Shown here piece after piece: positions 1 through 11,740 of a stretch of 64,000 nt of DNA. Position 1 is the first letter of the stretch. Each line of letters starts with the position of its first letter. The stretch lies in the NCBI GenBank assembly GCA_013396915.1, contig VWZL01000265.1, forward strand, positions 102,134 to 166,133, in the 5' to 3' direction. Made by a program: the position numbers and the translations under genes. Under the pieces are notes generated by a model. It was not told the origin of the DNA. It made no database searches and was given only the letters and a program-made list of their open reading frames with translations. The stretch comes from Stercorarius parasiticus. Lineage: Eukaryota > Chordata > Aves > Charadriiformes > Stercorariidae.

Positions 1-2812
1 CAGCTGCACTTGTATTCCCAAACTTCTAGAGATCTGAAGGTGAGAAGATCTTAAAAGGGAAAAGGGGCTATTGTGGTCATTTACTGCTGTCTGTCGGAGC
101 CCAGGGGGGGAAAAAAAAAAAGTCGAATTCCTTTGCTTGAATGTGCCTCTCCTTGGGTAGCTATAGAGAGTCTGGCAACTTGCTGAAACTACTCCCTCAG
201 TGCAACTACACTTAAGCACGCTGAAGGTCAGTAGAAGTTTACAGGGAGGAGTGGTAATATATAGTGTTGTGTCAGAAACAGCACAGAAAATGGGAGGCTG
301 TTGTAGCTGGGATTTCTTTTGTCTCCACTCATTGTCAGCTGCAGATGAGCAGCGTTAAGGTACCAGCTCCATACGCACACAGGCTTCCTTGCTCCCATCC
401 AGTTCCAGAACTGTTACTTGCCCTGTGAGGAACTTCTTGTAGTAGTGCTAAAAATTACTCCTGTTTGAAAACTCTTTCTTGATCCTTCCAGCATATTAAT
501 TTCTGTATTTTCATCTGAAAGGGGGCAGTTCTAATATATAAAATTAGTCAATGTTCAGCCATTTATGTACAATTTTTTTAAGGTGTGTGTCTGGCTTGCC
601 CTTTATGGCTTAAAATACCACCTATTTCCTAGTTCCTGGGACTCTTAGTAGAGTCAGAGAGTAGGACCAGTAGCATTTATAGGCATTCTGAGGGCACAGC
701 TATTCTGATTTGATGTTTTGAGAGAGTTCTGATTGACTTTAAGCCCTGGAAACGGAAATCTAGTAGATTTATTTTTACCCTCAAAGTAATCTGGTGATTT
801 CCAATTTAAAATTAATAACATGAATGATACGTTTTGAACCGACACTACCTATACGTTGCACAATTGCCATCTACGTGTGCACCAAAATTTGTCACTAAAC
901 ATTCTCCCGTATCACCTCGCAAGAGCTGCGCTCTTCATTGTATTAGTTAGCAGCAAATGGATAATTGTTTCTGTAACTTAATGTGCAAAAAAATATTTCC
1001 AGCTCGTGCACTGAGATCTCAGAGTCCACATGAATAGACACGTATATGTAATATGTCTGTACAATTTTGATTTAGTATTACTGGTAAGTATTTCTTGAAT
1101 GCTATGCAGTAAAGGAACTTAAATTCTGTAAAGGAACACACCTGGGCTTCAGTGCTGGATCATGAATGTTGCAGAAATGTCCAAAATGTGTGGGTGCATC
1201 TTGTACTCAGTAAACATGTATTAATTTCCCAGCCCCTTCCAGGTATTTGAATGTGCATTATACAACAGTAGTACCAGTTTCCAGTCAGTGAATGTCACAG
1301 AATCCTGAGCGACAGATCCCCTTCTTATACCTGGGTGATGCAAAATTAATTGGTAATGTGGCTATTATTTAGAAGACAGTCTAAATATATGAATTTTTTT
1401 TAGTGTATTGTTCATGTTTCAGGGAAACTGACATGAACATATGAGCAAAATTCATGATTTAGGCACAATATCTTGACTTGGGGCTCAGGTGTTGTTGCTT
1501 CTATTTTTTTAATGTTATAGTTAACATTAGCAGTCACCCTTATAATGATATGACATGTACTGCCTCCAAGCATGGTGCCTGCCTACTCCTGCCGTTAAGG
1601 AGGGCTGATTTAATCAGGAATATGGTCTAGCTTCTGTGACATCCTTTGGACTGAAGAAGGGAGTCAAATACAATCCCTTTTCCCCATTCTAGCAAGAACG
1701 ATTTTAGAAATATTTGACAGAACTTCTTTGGTTGTTGTTATCGCACCTGAATTTGGGTCAAGTTTCTAAGTTACTTTATTTAGAAAATGAATATTTTAAA
1801 GCTATTAAGGGAGTACTTTCAGTGTGTAGTTACAGTACTGTCAACAAAGATGTGATTAAATAAATTGAATGTTGAAGACTTTCGGCTTACGGTTAACACC
1901 AGGTAATTAAAAGTAAGCGCTGCTGTGGGAGTGCATTATATATCAGCTGTACTCTTTACCTCATTAGCTGGGTTTTTGCATGTTTATGGAGCTAACTTGC
2001 AATTAAAAATGCCTTTAACGTATGCTTAACAAGGCCTTTTAGGTATTTGGAATAAAGTACTACAATTTAATTGAAATTGGTATAGCATAAATAGATGTCT
2101 TAGTAACATGTGACATAAATCGCCATGCCTAACTTGTCACTTTGCATCTATTCCTCTGGTGTAATCTTTAATGCCGACTGTAAGATCTGACATTTAACTT
2201 GTATAAAAGATGGAAATTCTCTCTCCAACTCCAAAGAATGTTTTGATTTGTTATATATGTAAAACTTGATTGATGAGATATACTCAAATTCATGCCTTAG
2301 TCATATTTTTAAGATGTGTGGATGTTTGTATGTGCACGCAGATGTGTGTTACGATGTTTTTAGCTATAGTATATCCTTCTTCAATTGGTCTAACACAGAA
2401 CAGAAATTCTGTGTTAGAATACCAGAAGGTAATATACTGTCAAGGCAACCTTCAATGTTAATAATTTTGAATACTGTGATATCTTTTGTAGATAGTTGCC
2501 TGAAGTTTAAAACCAAATCTTAGGGGAAACTAAGGTACAAAGCAAAACCTACTTGCAGGTCACTTAGCCTCCTGATCTAACTGTGTGCTTGTTTGTCAGG
2601 GATTTTGCGGAACTGGATGAGATATTAAAGTGCACCATAAAAACTAAACAAGGCTGAAGTGTTCTTTAGGTTAAGGTAGATTGCCAAAGATAATGGGAAA
2701 AGAAAATAGAGAAGGAATGGTACTTTTACAGGACATAGTAGCTGTGTAAACAAGGATCATGATGTGTGAACCTTCATACGGTATTATTGACTAACTTTTT
2801 GTCTTCACCTAG
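1..2812 (+). other. LRBA: LRBA intron (5' part outside window)
   Basis: There is no supportable coding sequence here. The 3' end is a textbook acceptor: a branch-point-like TGACTAAC at 2788-2795, a pyrimidine stretch, and AG at 2811-2812. The sequence is otherwise AT-rich, with only short chance frames and an A-run near 110-121. An apparent donor after position 39 was considered and rejected because its phase does not fit the next exon. Confidence 0.75.
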
Positions 2813-2946
2813 GAGTGTCGTCGTACCACCGAAGAAATCAACCATTTCCTCTTCTACAGCTGCTATGGGTATTCCTACAAATGCTGTGAGCGTGGTTTCT
2901 TCTTTAGATTCGGCTCAAGCTACGGATTTGTCAGGAGAATCTCCTG
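2813..2946 (+). CDS. LRBA: LRBA internal exon A (Ser-rich linker)
   Basis: A 134-nt exon between acceptor CACCTAG (AG at 2811-2812) and donor GTGAGTAAG (from 2947). The first base completes a split codon and the last base (G, 2946) opens one, so the exon is entered in phase 2 and left in phase 1. It encodes about 44 residues, including VVVPPKKS, AMGIPTN, VSVVSS and GESP. This is the low-complexity Ser/Thr/Pro-rich linker before the conserved neurobeachin-family block. I recall the same motifs in the LRBA linker of other vertebrates, with substitutions. The linker is poorly conserved in the family, so the identification rests on its joining in frame to the next exons. On its own it cannot be skipped without a frameshift; skipping it together with the next exon (213 nt) would keep the frame. 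Confidence 0.85.
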
Positions 2947-5900
2947 GTGAGTAAGGGTAAATTAAGCAACTTAAATCCCAGCCCTTCCTCTCTTGCTTCT
3001 CTCTCCCTCCCTCCCCATTCATGTTTTTTCAGTTTGTTCTGTGTTTTTTCTTGTGTGTTATGTGAAGGTGAGATGCTTTTTGTAGTTATCTATATCTCAA
3101 AACACCTTAGATGAGAACAATGGTTTTTCAGACGTTAAGTCATTAGTTGCCTTCCGTTGTAATACTGATTAGAGTGCGTATATATATTACCTGTCTATAT
3201 ATGAGTCTTGCTTATACCGAGAATACCGATACTCATTGCTGGTTGTATATTTTTAGATATTTCTGCCAATAATCTGGGAAGACGGTATTTTACACTTTTT
3301 TCTTTTGAACTATGGGAGTGTATTTGGTATAACATGTCCTAAATTATAAAGACAAACAAAAGGACATTGGAGACTTTTGTGTCCTGCATACTACTGTGTC
3401 TATATTTTTGTCATGTGCCCTCATATAGCAGCTTGTAGGCCTGCATTCAGTATCTGTACCTCTTATAAAGGTCAGTATCAGATCCTGAAAAACAGACATG
3501 ACTGGACCAATTGTCAGTGACATTATATCAGTTCATGAATGTAAGAATTCATCTTTTTTGATATTTTCTTTTTGATTTTATTATTCCTGGTTTTGACGCT
3601 GTACCTACACAAATGTGAAAAAATCCCTGTTTATAAATTAAAAAAAAAAAAAAGAGCTGCGCTAAACTTCTTGGGAGTTTTCCTTTTGCCTTTATCTAGC
3701 ACAACAAATGCAAATGTCTGAGCAATATTTGTCATAATTTCAAGATTCCTCACAGTTTTTGTAGAGCAGATGTACTATATTAACTTGTATTTAGTATAAA
3801 TACGGTATATTCTAAAGACTGCTTTTTGTTACAGATTTTTTGTTATGTAAAATATAAGCTTGTTTATAAATTGTAGGGTATTTGTCCAAGGATATATGTG
3901 TTAGTGCAAAGTAGGACTGAAAATTATATACAAGTGTTTCCAATAGATTTAGCCTGAGGTCAGATTCAGTGTTGATGCTGAACTAATTGCGTTGGACAGT
4001 TTTTTCAGTGGGGACAAAACTGAATAAGTTGTTTATAAGCAAGTGGTCCTTTGAACCGTTAGTCTCTCTGGTCGTTCTGTATGAGATAAATGATGTTTAA
4101 ACTTATATACTGTGTCAAAGGCATGTTTTTCTACTTAGCCATGTTTAAGTCCCAAGACTGTGTAGGATCACATAATTGTTTGTGCCCACGAAGTTTAACG
4201 TCAAGACTTAGAACTGATTTGCATCTTAATCAAGGAAATCTCAAGCTATGTCTGATTATTGGTGTTTCTTTTCTATGTTTGAGTTTCTTGCTTCCAGTTT
4301 TTATGAACTTACATCCAACTTGCAAAGACTGAGGATAAAAATGTAATCCGTTCTCATGTCCTCTAGTACTTGTGTGTCTGGAAGATATTTGTTGCCATCT
4401 TCAACTGCCTATTGTATTTCTTGGGAAGATCAAACAAGTTTTGTTCCAGCCACGATAAAGGAAAAGAAAAGCTGTTGAAATCTAGTATGTTCTTACTCTT
4501 TGCAAAAGGGAGAATCCATTTTGTCACTGAAATTGCAGGAGTATACTAGTCTAGGAGTAATACTTGGACAAGGAAAATTAGCTGTCCTTTAAAATGTCAC
4601 AGTTCTTTGGGGAAGGTTGACTCTGAGCAGCTAATCTGTTTTTAAAATAATAAAACCTTACCTACATTGTAATTGTTTGAAATAATTGCTAATTTGTTAA
4701 CTTCTTACTGGTTTACCCAGGTTAGATGTGGGCTTAATTATTACAATTTCTGAAGTCAGTATTCACTTGCTTTTAATAGCAACAAAACAGATGAATATTG
4801 ATTTTTCAGATTTAGTCAATCTTTTAAGAACGTATAGAAGAAAAAATAAGTGCTCCTGTGCCTGTAGAATGTATAAGAAATCCAGACAATAAACAATACT
4901 GATGTAGTTTGTAACTGTGTGACTGCCAGCATGTCTGGGAGTTTTGGCAAAAATTGGACACGTAATCTGAACTGATATGCATAAAAAGAAACTAATCAGG
5001 ATTAAAAATAGTAGACATGTTTAGACTGGCTATCTAATTAATTAAAAGAAAAAGTAAAGGGGTAAATGAAATCATGCCTGAAACAGATTAAAACGTGAGA
5101 CTGTTTCTTTTTCCCCAGTAAAATAATGGCATGGAAACAAAAATTTTGCAGAGATGGAGTGGTTTACGCTTATGTTTTTCACGTAAATTACATACGTTTA
5201 AGTTGGAAATAAAGTTCTGTAGAAGGCCTTTAACTTTTTTTGAGAATACAAGTAGCAATGAGCAAGCTTCCTATAAAAAGAAAATCTAATGTATATCATT
5301 TTCCCCTGAGTTCAAATCACATATTCTTTCACTAATTTTTGTTTTCATGCAGTGGAGAATCAATACATTGTTCTCATTTTTTTTTTTCAGCTAACTTTCA
5401 CTGTAAGTCTGTTTACTTTTGTAATTAAGGAAAAAAAAAAGAATTAAATCCTTTTTAAAAATGTGCTGAGACTAGGCATTTCTGCAGTGAATATAAATTT
5501 TGGTCTTTTTCACCTTTTATATGAGGGCTAGTTATTAAACATTATTGCTACATTTAAAAATACATTTCAGCTGTTTTTTCTAAAGTCAAAGAGTTTTTAA
5601 AAGCGAGTTTTGTATGCATTTGTTTGATCTGTTTTAAAAACTGATTAAGTGAACTGAACCTTAATATAATAACGTACAATGCTTTACTGCGGAGACTTGA
5701 GTTGATTTCCTCCAAAACAGAGATGAAAGGGAGATACAAACATTAAAATGGGATTAAACAGCAAGCGGTAGTGTTTCAGTTGTAATGTGTACATAAGCAT
5801 TATTCGGGAATAAGTTTGATATAGAAGTGAGCATCCTCCACCTGTAGATGTGATGTCAGAGTTGCTTGGTCAAGGTAGGATCTGTCTTGAAATATTAGTT

Positions 5901-6073
5901 AGTCTGTGTGGTCCGAGATGCCTCTCTTGTCATTTGTGTGTGCTCAGAATTCATCAGCCTCCTTCCTGATATTTTTTCCTGAAGGTTGCATCTTGCCTGT
6001 AGCTCAAGGTCTGTGAGTATCTCAGATATTTGACCCTTAAGATTGTCCTAAGCTTATATCAAGTGGATGTGAC

Positions 6074-6394
6074 ATGTCCTGGCCTACCAAAGATGAAGTG
6101 TTGACAAGTTGGGAAGATAACCATCTAAGCTCACTCTGTTCCTCTGATACTTTGCAAGAGGGTGAAAACATGTTTTGGCCTCAGCCTGGCCTTTTTGCAG
6201 AAGTTTCTTCACCTTTACTCATTCAAGCCGCAGAGTATTTCACAACACAAAAAGCCTTTCCTGAACACAACTGGGCCCCTTGTTGTCTAAACCTGCCCGT
6301 CAGTATATTGCTGATGGCTGATACTTGGGTTGTTGGTCTGCTGGCATTGCTACTCCAATTGTTGAAAGATCTGGGAAATGAATGGAGAAAATAA
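6074..6394 (+). other. unexplained 106-codon open frame ending on AATAAA
   Basis: An open frame of 106 codons on the gene strand, one of the longest in the introns. It is rich in Leu, Ser and Trp, and the stop overlaps an AATAAA hexamer at about 6389-6394. I recognise no domain, signal peptide or family. It could be a chance frame, a fragment of an unrecognised retroelement, or an alternative terminal exon with its own poly(A) signal. Chance is the most likely, because the window has dozens of 60-100-codon frames and no splice acceptor clearly feeds this one. Confidence 0.15.
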
Positions 6395-8763
6395 AGCCCA
6401 TGTTGAGCCAATCATTTGTCTCCTACAGTGGGTGGTATTGAGCAAAAGAGCATATTTACTAGTAGTAATCTAAGGAGGAGGAATTTGCTTGGGTTGTTTC
6501 TTCCTTGGACTGGCTCATAGTCTGAATGTGAGATTTCATGCAGGGATTTCACACGTTGTGTCCAAGAAGGGCTATTGGAAAAGCAGGACTAATGTTTGGA
6601 TAGGCAGGACTTGGCAGAGTTGTCTGAGCTATTGTCAATATGCTTGTGGGATGCTTGTAGTTTTGTTTGTCACTTAGTATTCCTTTTAAATGTTTCAATT
6701 ACAGTTGTAATGTTCTGAAGTGGTGTGAACGTTTTTGAACGTTTGCACTCCCACTGTTTTCTCTGATGCTGTTTCTCTGTTTATGTGCTTGAAGGATTTC
6801 ACATGTGTTTTATTAGTGCTTCACTCTAAAGAATGCAATTTTGAGGCTTTCGCTATCATTTTCCAAATGGTTGTTCAAATATGACTTTTATAAAAAAAGG
6901 AGTATGAAAAGTCTGTACGAAGCAGGACTAAATTGTGTCTTGTTCTTACTGATACTCTTAAGTGTAGAAAACACTGAGAAGTTCCACTCAATTTCTGTTG
7001 CCTCCCTCCTCCCGCTTTTACTTGAGGTTCTTTGAGTTTCACTTGTTTTGCCTCTGAGCCACACAGCGTTGCCAGCAGGATTTCTGCTGCTCCTGAGCAG
7101 AGACATGGGCTGTTCCCCAAAGTGTGAAGTCATAAACAAAGCCATGTCAAAGGCTGAGGTGAAAAAGGAGGTGGATGCTTGGAAGAAACCTGGGAATAAG
7201 CAGTAACAAGAGATAAAAAAGGAGTTGTGACTCCTGGATTCTAGTCCTACATACAGGAAAATGTAAATATTCTCCTGTAGTTGGCTTGTTTTGCAAAGAA
7301 GAATGGTATTCATTGATTTTTATACAGAGGTGAAAATAACCTTGAAGTCTCACAATAAAATAAGTTAGTGGGGGACAAGCTAAAGTCAGAAAAATGAATG
7401 TGAAATGAGTTATCAGTGCAGGGGTAGTTCAAGAAATTCACAGGATTACAGGAACTCTTTCGAAGAGAATTACAACTTTACAGTGGCAGTACTTGAAGGC
7501 TAGTTACTAAAGCAGAATGCCACTTAAAAATCTCAAATCCTAATGATATGCAATGGAAATGGTTTAATACTGTTTCAGTATAAAAACTGTTTTAAAGCAA
7601 CTTCTGTTTAGAGCGTGCGCCATTGTTTTGCAAAATCTGTTTTGGTTTAACCTACAGATGTGTTTATGTAACAGATCCCTTATATTAGCTTGTAAAACCT
7701 TTCATTGTAGTCTTGCATTGTACACTTCCAGCCCCGGAAGCGTAGTTTTGAATGAGCTCATTATTTTACCAGATACTCCTTTCGTAAAGGGCATCCGTGT
7801 ATTTATGTATGGTAGGTCTGTTGTACAAAATTAAGAGGTATGGTTATTTAATTCAACACTCTCTTATTTTTTTTTCTTCATCTCCATCCTCCCAAAGTAT
7901 ATCATGCACTCCTTGTGTATTGCCAAGCGTACTTTGTAAGCTTATATGCAAAACCGTAAGGATCTTGCACGAGGAGTTTCTTTACCAATATTTTATTGCT
8001 AGAGACATTATTTGTTTAGACCCTTGGGGACCTTGAATAAACAATAAGGTTTCACTGTAAGGGTGCTAGACGGATGATCTATTTGCATTTTCTTTTATGT
8101 TCTTGCAAATGTCTGTAAAACTGTCAGTTTGAAGGAGCCAGTTTATCAGTGAAAGGATAAGGAAGAGATAAGTCAGTTTAGTTCCACATGTTTGAAGTAG
8201 CTACTGCACTTACCCACATGTGTGCTGTGGATGAAAATATGCTACTGAAGTATTTTCTTTTTTTTTTTACTAAAGGCAGAAAAAATAGTAGAATAAAAAG
8301 CCACTTCTGAGTTAAATAAAGTCAAAAAAGTACTTCCATAAAACAGAATTGGAATGCAAAAATCACCATGCCTAATCCCATCTGAAAAAAAACCCTGAAA
8401 TTCTCAGCTGTGATAAATCTGAGATTCACTCCTTTTAGTGAAACATATCTGAGTTTGGAATGTGGATTTAGGTGATGATAAGCATGAAGAAATTCAGGCC
8501 ATAAATTATCCTTACATAATCTTCAAAAAGTAGATCAGTTTATATAGGTGCCTGCCTTATGCTGTTGTCAAATTCAAATTATCAGTGATTTTTCTGTTAT
8601 GTCTATATTTAAAAGTTAATTTTAACCTAAAACTTCGTGGATTTTTACATTTTTACCTAATCAATTTGTTTTGATTTCTAGAAGAAAAAAAATCAAGTGC
8701 TGTGTTCAGTGATCTCCTTTACCTTCCACTCTAACCGTTTTTACCAGTGCCTTTGTGTGTAAA

Positions 8764-9006
8764 AACAGAAAACCAAACAAAAAACCAACCCATCCCACAA
8801 AATAAAACAAACAACAAAAAAAATCCAAGTTACCCCAGATTGAGTGTGTGTCTCTTTATTAGCCTTGTGATGACTATTATGCCAAGAGGCAGTGTATTGT
8901 GCATATTTAAGTATGAATGGATGTGTGTAACAAAACCAAACCAACCAATCAAAAAAATAAAAAAAAACCCAACAGCAAAACAACAAACACAAACCCCCAA
9001 AAAAGA
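8764..9006. repeat. paired A/C-rich low-complexity tracts
   Basis: Two A/C-rich blocks (about 8764-8825 and 8930-9006), built from AAAC, CAAA and CCAA words with almost no G or T, are separated by about 105 bp of ordinary sequence. They create spurious open frames on both strands. Similar short A/C blocks occur at about 9655-9685, and a T/G counterpart at about 41625-41651. They are most simply decayed simple repeats. Confidence 0.6.
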
Positions 9007-10010
9007 ATTATTGTAGCTATTAAGTATCCCACAAACAACTGGAGTCTTTGGAACCGCTGAATTAGATGGCTTGTTGCCTTTTGTGAGCTTTGTTTTGTTT
9101 TTCTGTACAGGAGGCTCCGTTGTAATTTTTAGCACGTCATTTGGCTGCTTTTCCTTTGGGAACACTCAAAATACTTTTTGGTGATCTGACTATGTAAAAT
9201 TAGATCTTAAAGAAATGGAATTATATCCATTAAAATACTGAAAATATTTACAGAATCTAGACTTCACCATTGAAATGTTCAGAAATATATCTTTCACTTG
9301 TCTTTATTAGATAAATTATTTAGGAATAATTTATAGGAAGATTCAGATTCCACCTTGCTTTCAGCTAACTCTTTGTTCCCCTCTTTCTTGTCCATCATTT
9401 TATATGGGCCACTCAAAATTTCTTTCTCACCCTGTCATCCCGTACAAAAGTCAAAATAAGAGCTTCATGTTGAATTTCTGACAAGCATAAGCGAATCACG
9501 TTCACAAAGATATCTCCTACTTATGAAGAAAGAAAAAGAAATGAGTGCAAACCCTTTCACCAGTTTGATGCATTGGTTTAATTTATTAGTTTCTGTGCTG
9601 CCTTTAAAGCAAGATTAGAGAAAAATATCTTCCCCAGATGGAGAAAAAAAATAAATAAAAAAAACCCAACAAACCACAAACCTCCAGCATTTCTGGGGGG
9701 AAGCCCTGTGTGCCAGTGTTTTGGAGCAGGAGTTTGGAATTTGACAGGAGAAATAAACTTAGTACAGGGATCTGTCTTTGCCACCTTTTTACGAATCTGT
9801 TCCACTTCAGTCAAGTAGAAAGACTTTGAAAAGTTGTAGTTGACACACTTTGGTAGACACTTTCTAGATTTTAGCAGCTTATTTTCAGACAAGTTGCGTT
9901 TAACTGAGCTCACTCCAGTGTAGGTGGGACGATCATGATTTTTTCTATAGTTATAGTTCTGAGAAGGGTCATGTCTTCGCTAAGGTAGATGTGGGAACTG
10001 AAATGATTAA

Positions 10011-10095
10011 ACTCTTTTCTTTCATGCTTCTTTCCTTTTTTTTCTTTTCTTTTTTTCCCCCCTTTCCAGCAGCATAAGAATCTGAAACTGGCGAG
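10011..10095 (+). other. pyrimidine tract plus acceptor/donor pair (pseudo-exon candidate)
   Basis: A pyrimidine run of more than 50 bases ends in CCTTTCCAG at 10061-10069 and is followed 26 nt later by GAG|GTGAGA (donor from 10096). The 26-nt segment 10070-10095, joined to the preceding LRBA exon in its phase, would read Ala-Ala then TAA, so its inclusion would truncate the protein. I see only splice-site shapes, with no evidence of use. Confidence 0.3.
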
Positions 10096-10914
10096 GTGAG
10101 AGGAAAGAGAATAGGACAGGGTCTAAGGTTGGAAAGAGATAGGATTGCAGATGGACTAGAAGCAGTCACGCTCTTGGGAAATGCACAGAAATCTGTCTGC
10201 TAAGATTCATTCCTCTCTATAGTTTGGAATGCAATGCAAGATTTGTGAGTCACCATTCCTATCCTGGCAGCAAATATCTGTGAAATCTCTGGCTGTCTTG
10301 CTTACCCCCTCTTCATCATTGCTAATACCAATCCATACTGTAGTATGGAGGTTGTATTTCTCTTTATATACTGAACAGCAGAATTTAGTATTTACAGATT
10401 CCTACTCTGCTGATGAGAGCCATGTAGTGTCAATTTGACATAACACAATTGCTTTTTTTTTTTTTGTAAGCATAGGATACATAAATGACCCAGTCTTCCC
10501 TATCAACCTTTGAATAATTGATGTGGCAAAGTTAATAACTCATAAATGAGGTTATACCGCTGCCATCACGCTAATGATGCTGGCAGTGCAATGGTGAATT
10601 TTATCGTAGCTGTCTTTGTCGGCGTCCTAGAGTTGCAAAAATTCAAGCCAGGCTGTTGAAAATACCTGCTCATTTTGTGTTCTGCTTCATTTTGACACAA
10701 ATATGTTTTAATTTTAGCCAAAAAATTAAGAGGTTTCTGGGCAAGTTACTTAAAACTGGATGGGCGCTTCCAGCAACCAAAAGAGATGGTTTAAAATGTT
10801 ACCATTTGTCTATATATTAGTTATATTAGTATATATTAGTACACTACAGGGCTAGTAAGGGTGTAAGACATTATTTGTACTCTCTCCTTAGGGTAGTAAG
10901 TGCTCTTAAATTCG

Positions 10915-11050
10915 ATCAGAGAGAATCATGGGTTGTAAGGTCAGAAGGGATCACTGCTGTCTAGTCTGACTTCCTTCACAAAGCAAACTGCAAGGCTTCC
11001 TTGAATTACTTTCTATTTGTGCTAGAGCAAAATTGAAAGAGCTTGCCGTG
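10915..11050 (-). mobile_element. ancient CR1-like 3'-end remnant
   Basis: The + strand reads GAATCATGGGTTG..GGTCAGAAGGGATCA..TCTAGTCTGACTTCC, then CTTGAATTACTTTCT..GCTAGAGCA. This wording is typical of the 3' region of old amniote CR1-family LINEs read in antisense. No open frame is left. The boundaries are approximate and the family is recognised from memory only. Confidence 0.5.
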
Positions 11051-11261
11051 GCATACCTGGTAAACATGAATGTAAGTAAATAGGAGTCTTATGGCAAGAA
11101 AAGTTTGAGGTACAAAGAGGTGAAAGGGTTTACCTAGTTCTCACCACACACTTGAAAACCATTTATTCCCAGAGGCTGAGCTCGAGGTTTTATTTTCTGG
11201 TCCAGTTGTCTAACCTCTGGCATGTTTTCTTCTATAATTCGTTTATTACTTTCTCTTGTAG

Positions 11262-11340
11262 GAAGGGGATCATCTAGTTCAAAATTGCCATCTGTCCCTA
11301 CGGTTTCTTCAGTGCCTGAGGACTCTGCTTCAAATATGAG
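11262..11340 (+). CDS. LRBA: LRBA internal exon B (end of Ser-rich linker)
   Basis: A 79-nt exon with acceptor AG at 11260-11261 and donor GTAACT from 11341, entered in phase 1 and left in phase 2. With the G from the previous exon it reads GRGSSSSKLPSVPT, then VSSVPEDSASNM, and ends on the first two bases of a Ser codon. SSSSKLPSVPT is a recognisable LRBA linker motif. The donor GTAACT is weaker than the usual GTAAGT or GTGAGT. The downstream intron is only 266 nt, so this short exon and the next are probably recognised together. A single skip shifts the frame; joint loss with either neighbour removes 213 nt and keeps it. Confidence 0.88.
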
Positions 11341-11606
11341 GTAACTTCTGCAATTGAACATCTGAACAGCTGTGCTGTGGCTCGCATTTTTGATATTACA
11401 GTTGATGTCCCGATTCCACATCACTTAAGAATGTTGTTTAGCTGATGTTCAGTACCAAATGAAGGTTTGGGAAAATATGAGTGTCGGATTATTGATTCCT
11501 TCTTATATGTGTGTATCACTTAAACATTGCCAAAAACTATACTCCTTTCTACAAAATTTCAGCAACTTCCTTCTCTTTTTGTTAATGACGTATCTCTCTC
11601 TACTAG
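11341..11606 (+). other. LRBA: LRBA short intron, 266 nt
   Basis: By far the shortest intron in the window, bounded by GTAACT and CTCTACTAG. If retained, translation stops at once: the split Ser codon becomes AGG followed by TAA. A retained transcript would therefore encode a truncated LRBA lacking the BEACH and WD40 domains. Confidence 0.85.
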
Positions 11607-11740
11607 TATTACAGACAGGCTTGAACATGCTTTGGAAAAAGCTGCCCCACTTCTGAGGGAGATTTTTGTGGATTTTGCTCCCTTTCTTTCTCGGACTCTT
11701 TTGGGCAGCCATGGGCAGGAGTTGCTGATAGAAGGTACAA
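11607..11740 (+). CDS. LRBA: LRBA internal exon C (conserved DUF1088-type block)
   Basis: A 134-nt exon with acceptor AG at 11605-11606 and perfect donor GTAAGT from 11741, entered in phase 2 and left in phase 1. It encodes ITDRLEHALEKAAPLL, then REIFVDFAPFLSRTLL, then GSHGQELLIEGT. This is among the most conserved stretches of the neurobeachin family (LRBA, NBEA and insect rugose), and I know it as part of the DUF1088 region just N-terminal to the PH-BEACH module. The segment is predicted helical and holds no enzymatic motif. LRBA and NBEA are nearly identical here, so the exon fixes the family; the paralogue is decided by the flanking exons. It carries no frameshift or premature stop. Confidence 0.95.

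Larger units (their letters stand above)
2947..11261 (+). other. LRBA: LRBA intron, 8.3 kb
   Basis: Donor GTGAGT at 2947; acceptor TTCTCTTGTAG ending at 11261. Mostly AT-rich unique sequence. Contents: a pyrimidine tract around 2993-3016, a 106-codon open frame at 6074-6394 described separately, A/C-rich tracts at 8764-8825 and 8930-9006, a strong pyrimidine tract with a pseudo-exon at 10011-10095, and an ancient CR1 remnant near 10915-11050. No other gene is supportable. Confidence 0.8.

Noticed and set aside
1..39. Possible 3' end of an LRBA exon, followed by a GTGAGA donor at position 40
   Set aside because: Exon A must be preceded by an exon ending two bases into a codon; in that frame the segment contains TGA at 35-37. 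The only fully open frame ends in the wrong phase.
6888..7313. 141-codon - strand frame, the longest in the window
   Set aside because: No recognisable domain, no splice or promoter context, and overlapping open frames on the same and opposite strands; consistent with chance in AT-rich DNA.
8741..9165. Overlapping 83-111-codon frames on both strands, some with apparent membrane segments
   Set aside because: They arise from A/C-rich low complexity, which reads as Lys/Asn/Pro on one strand and Phe/Leu/Val/Trp on the other.
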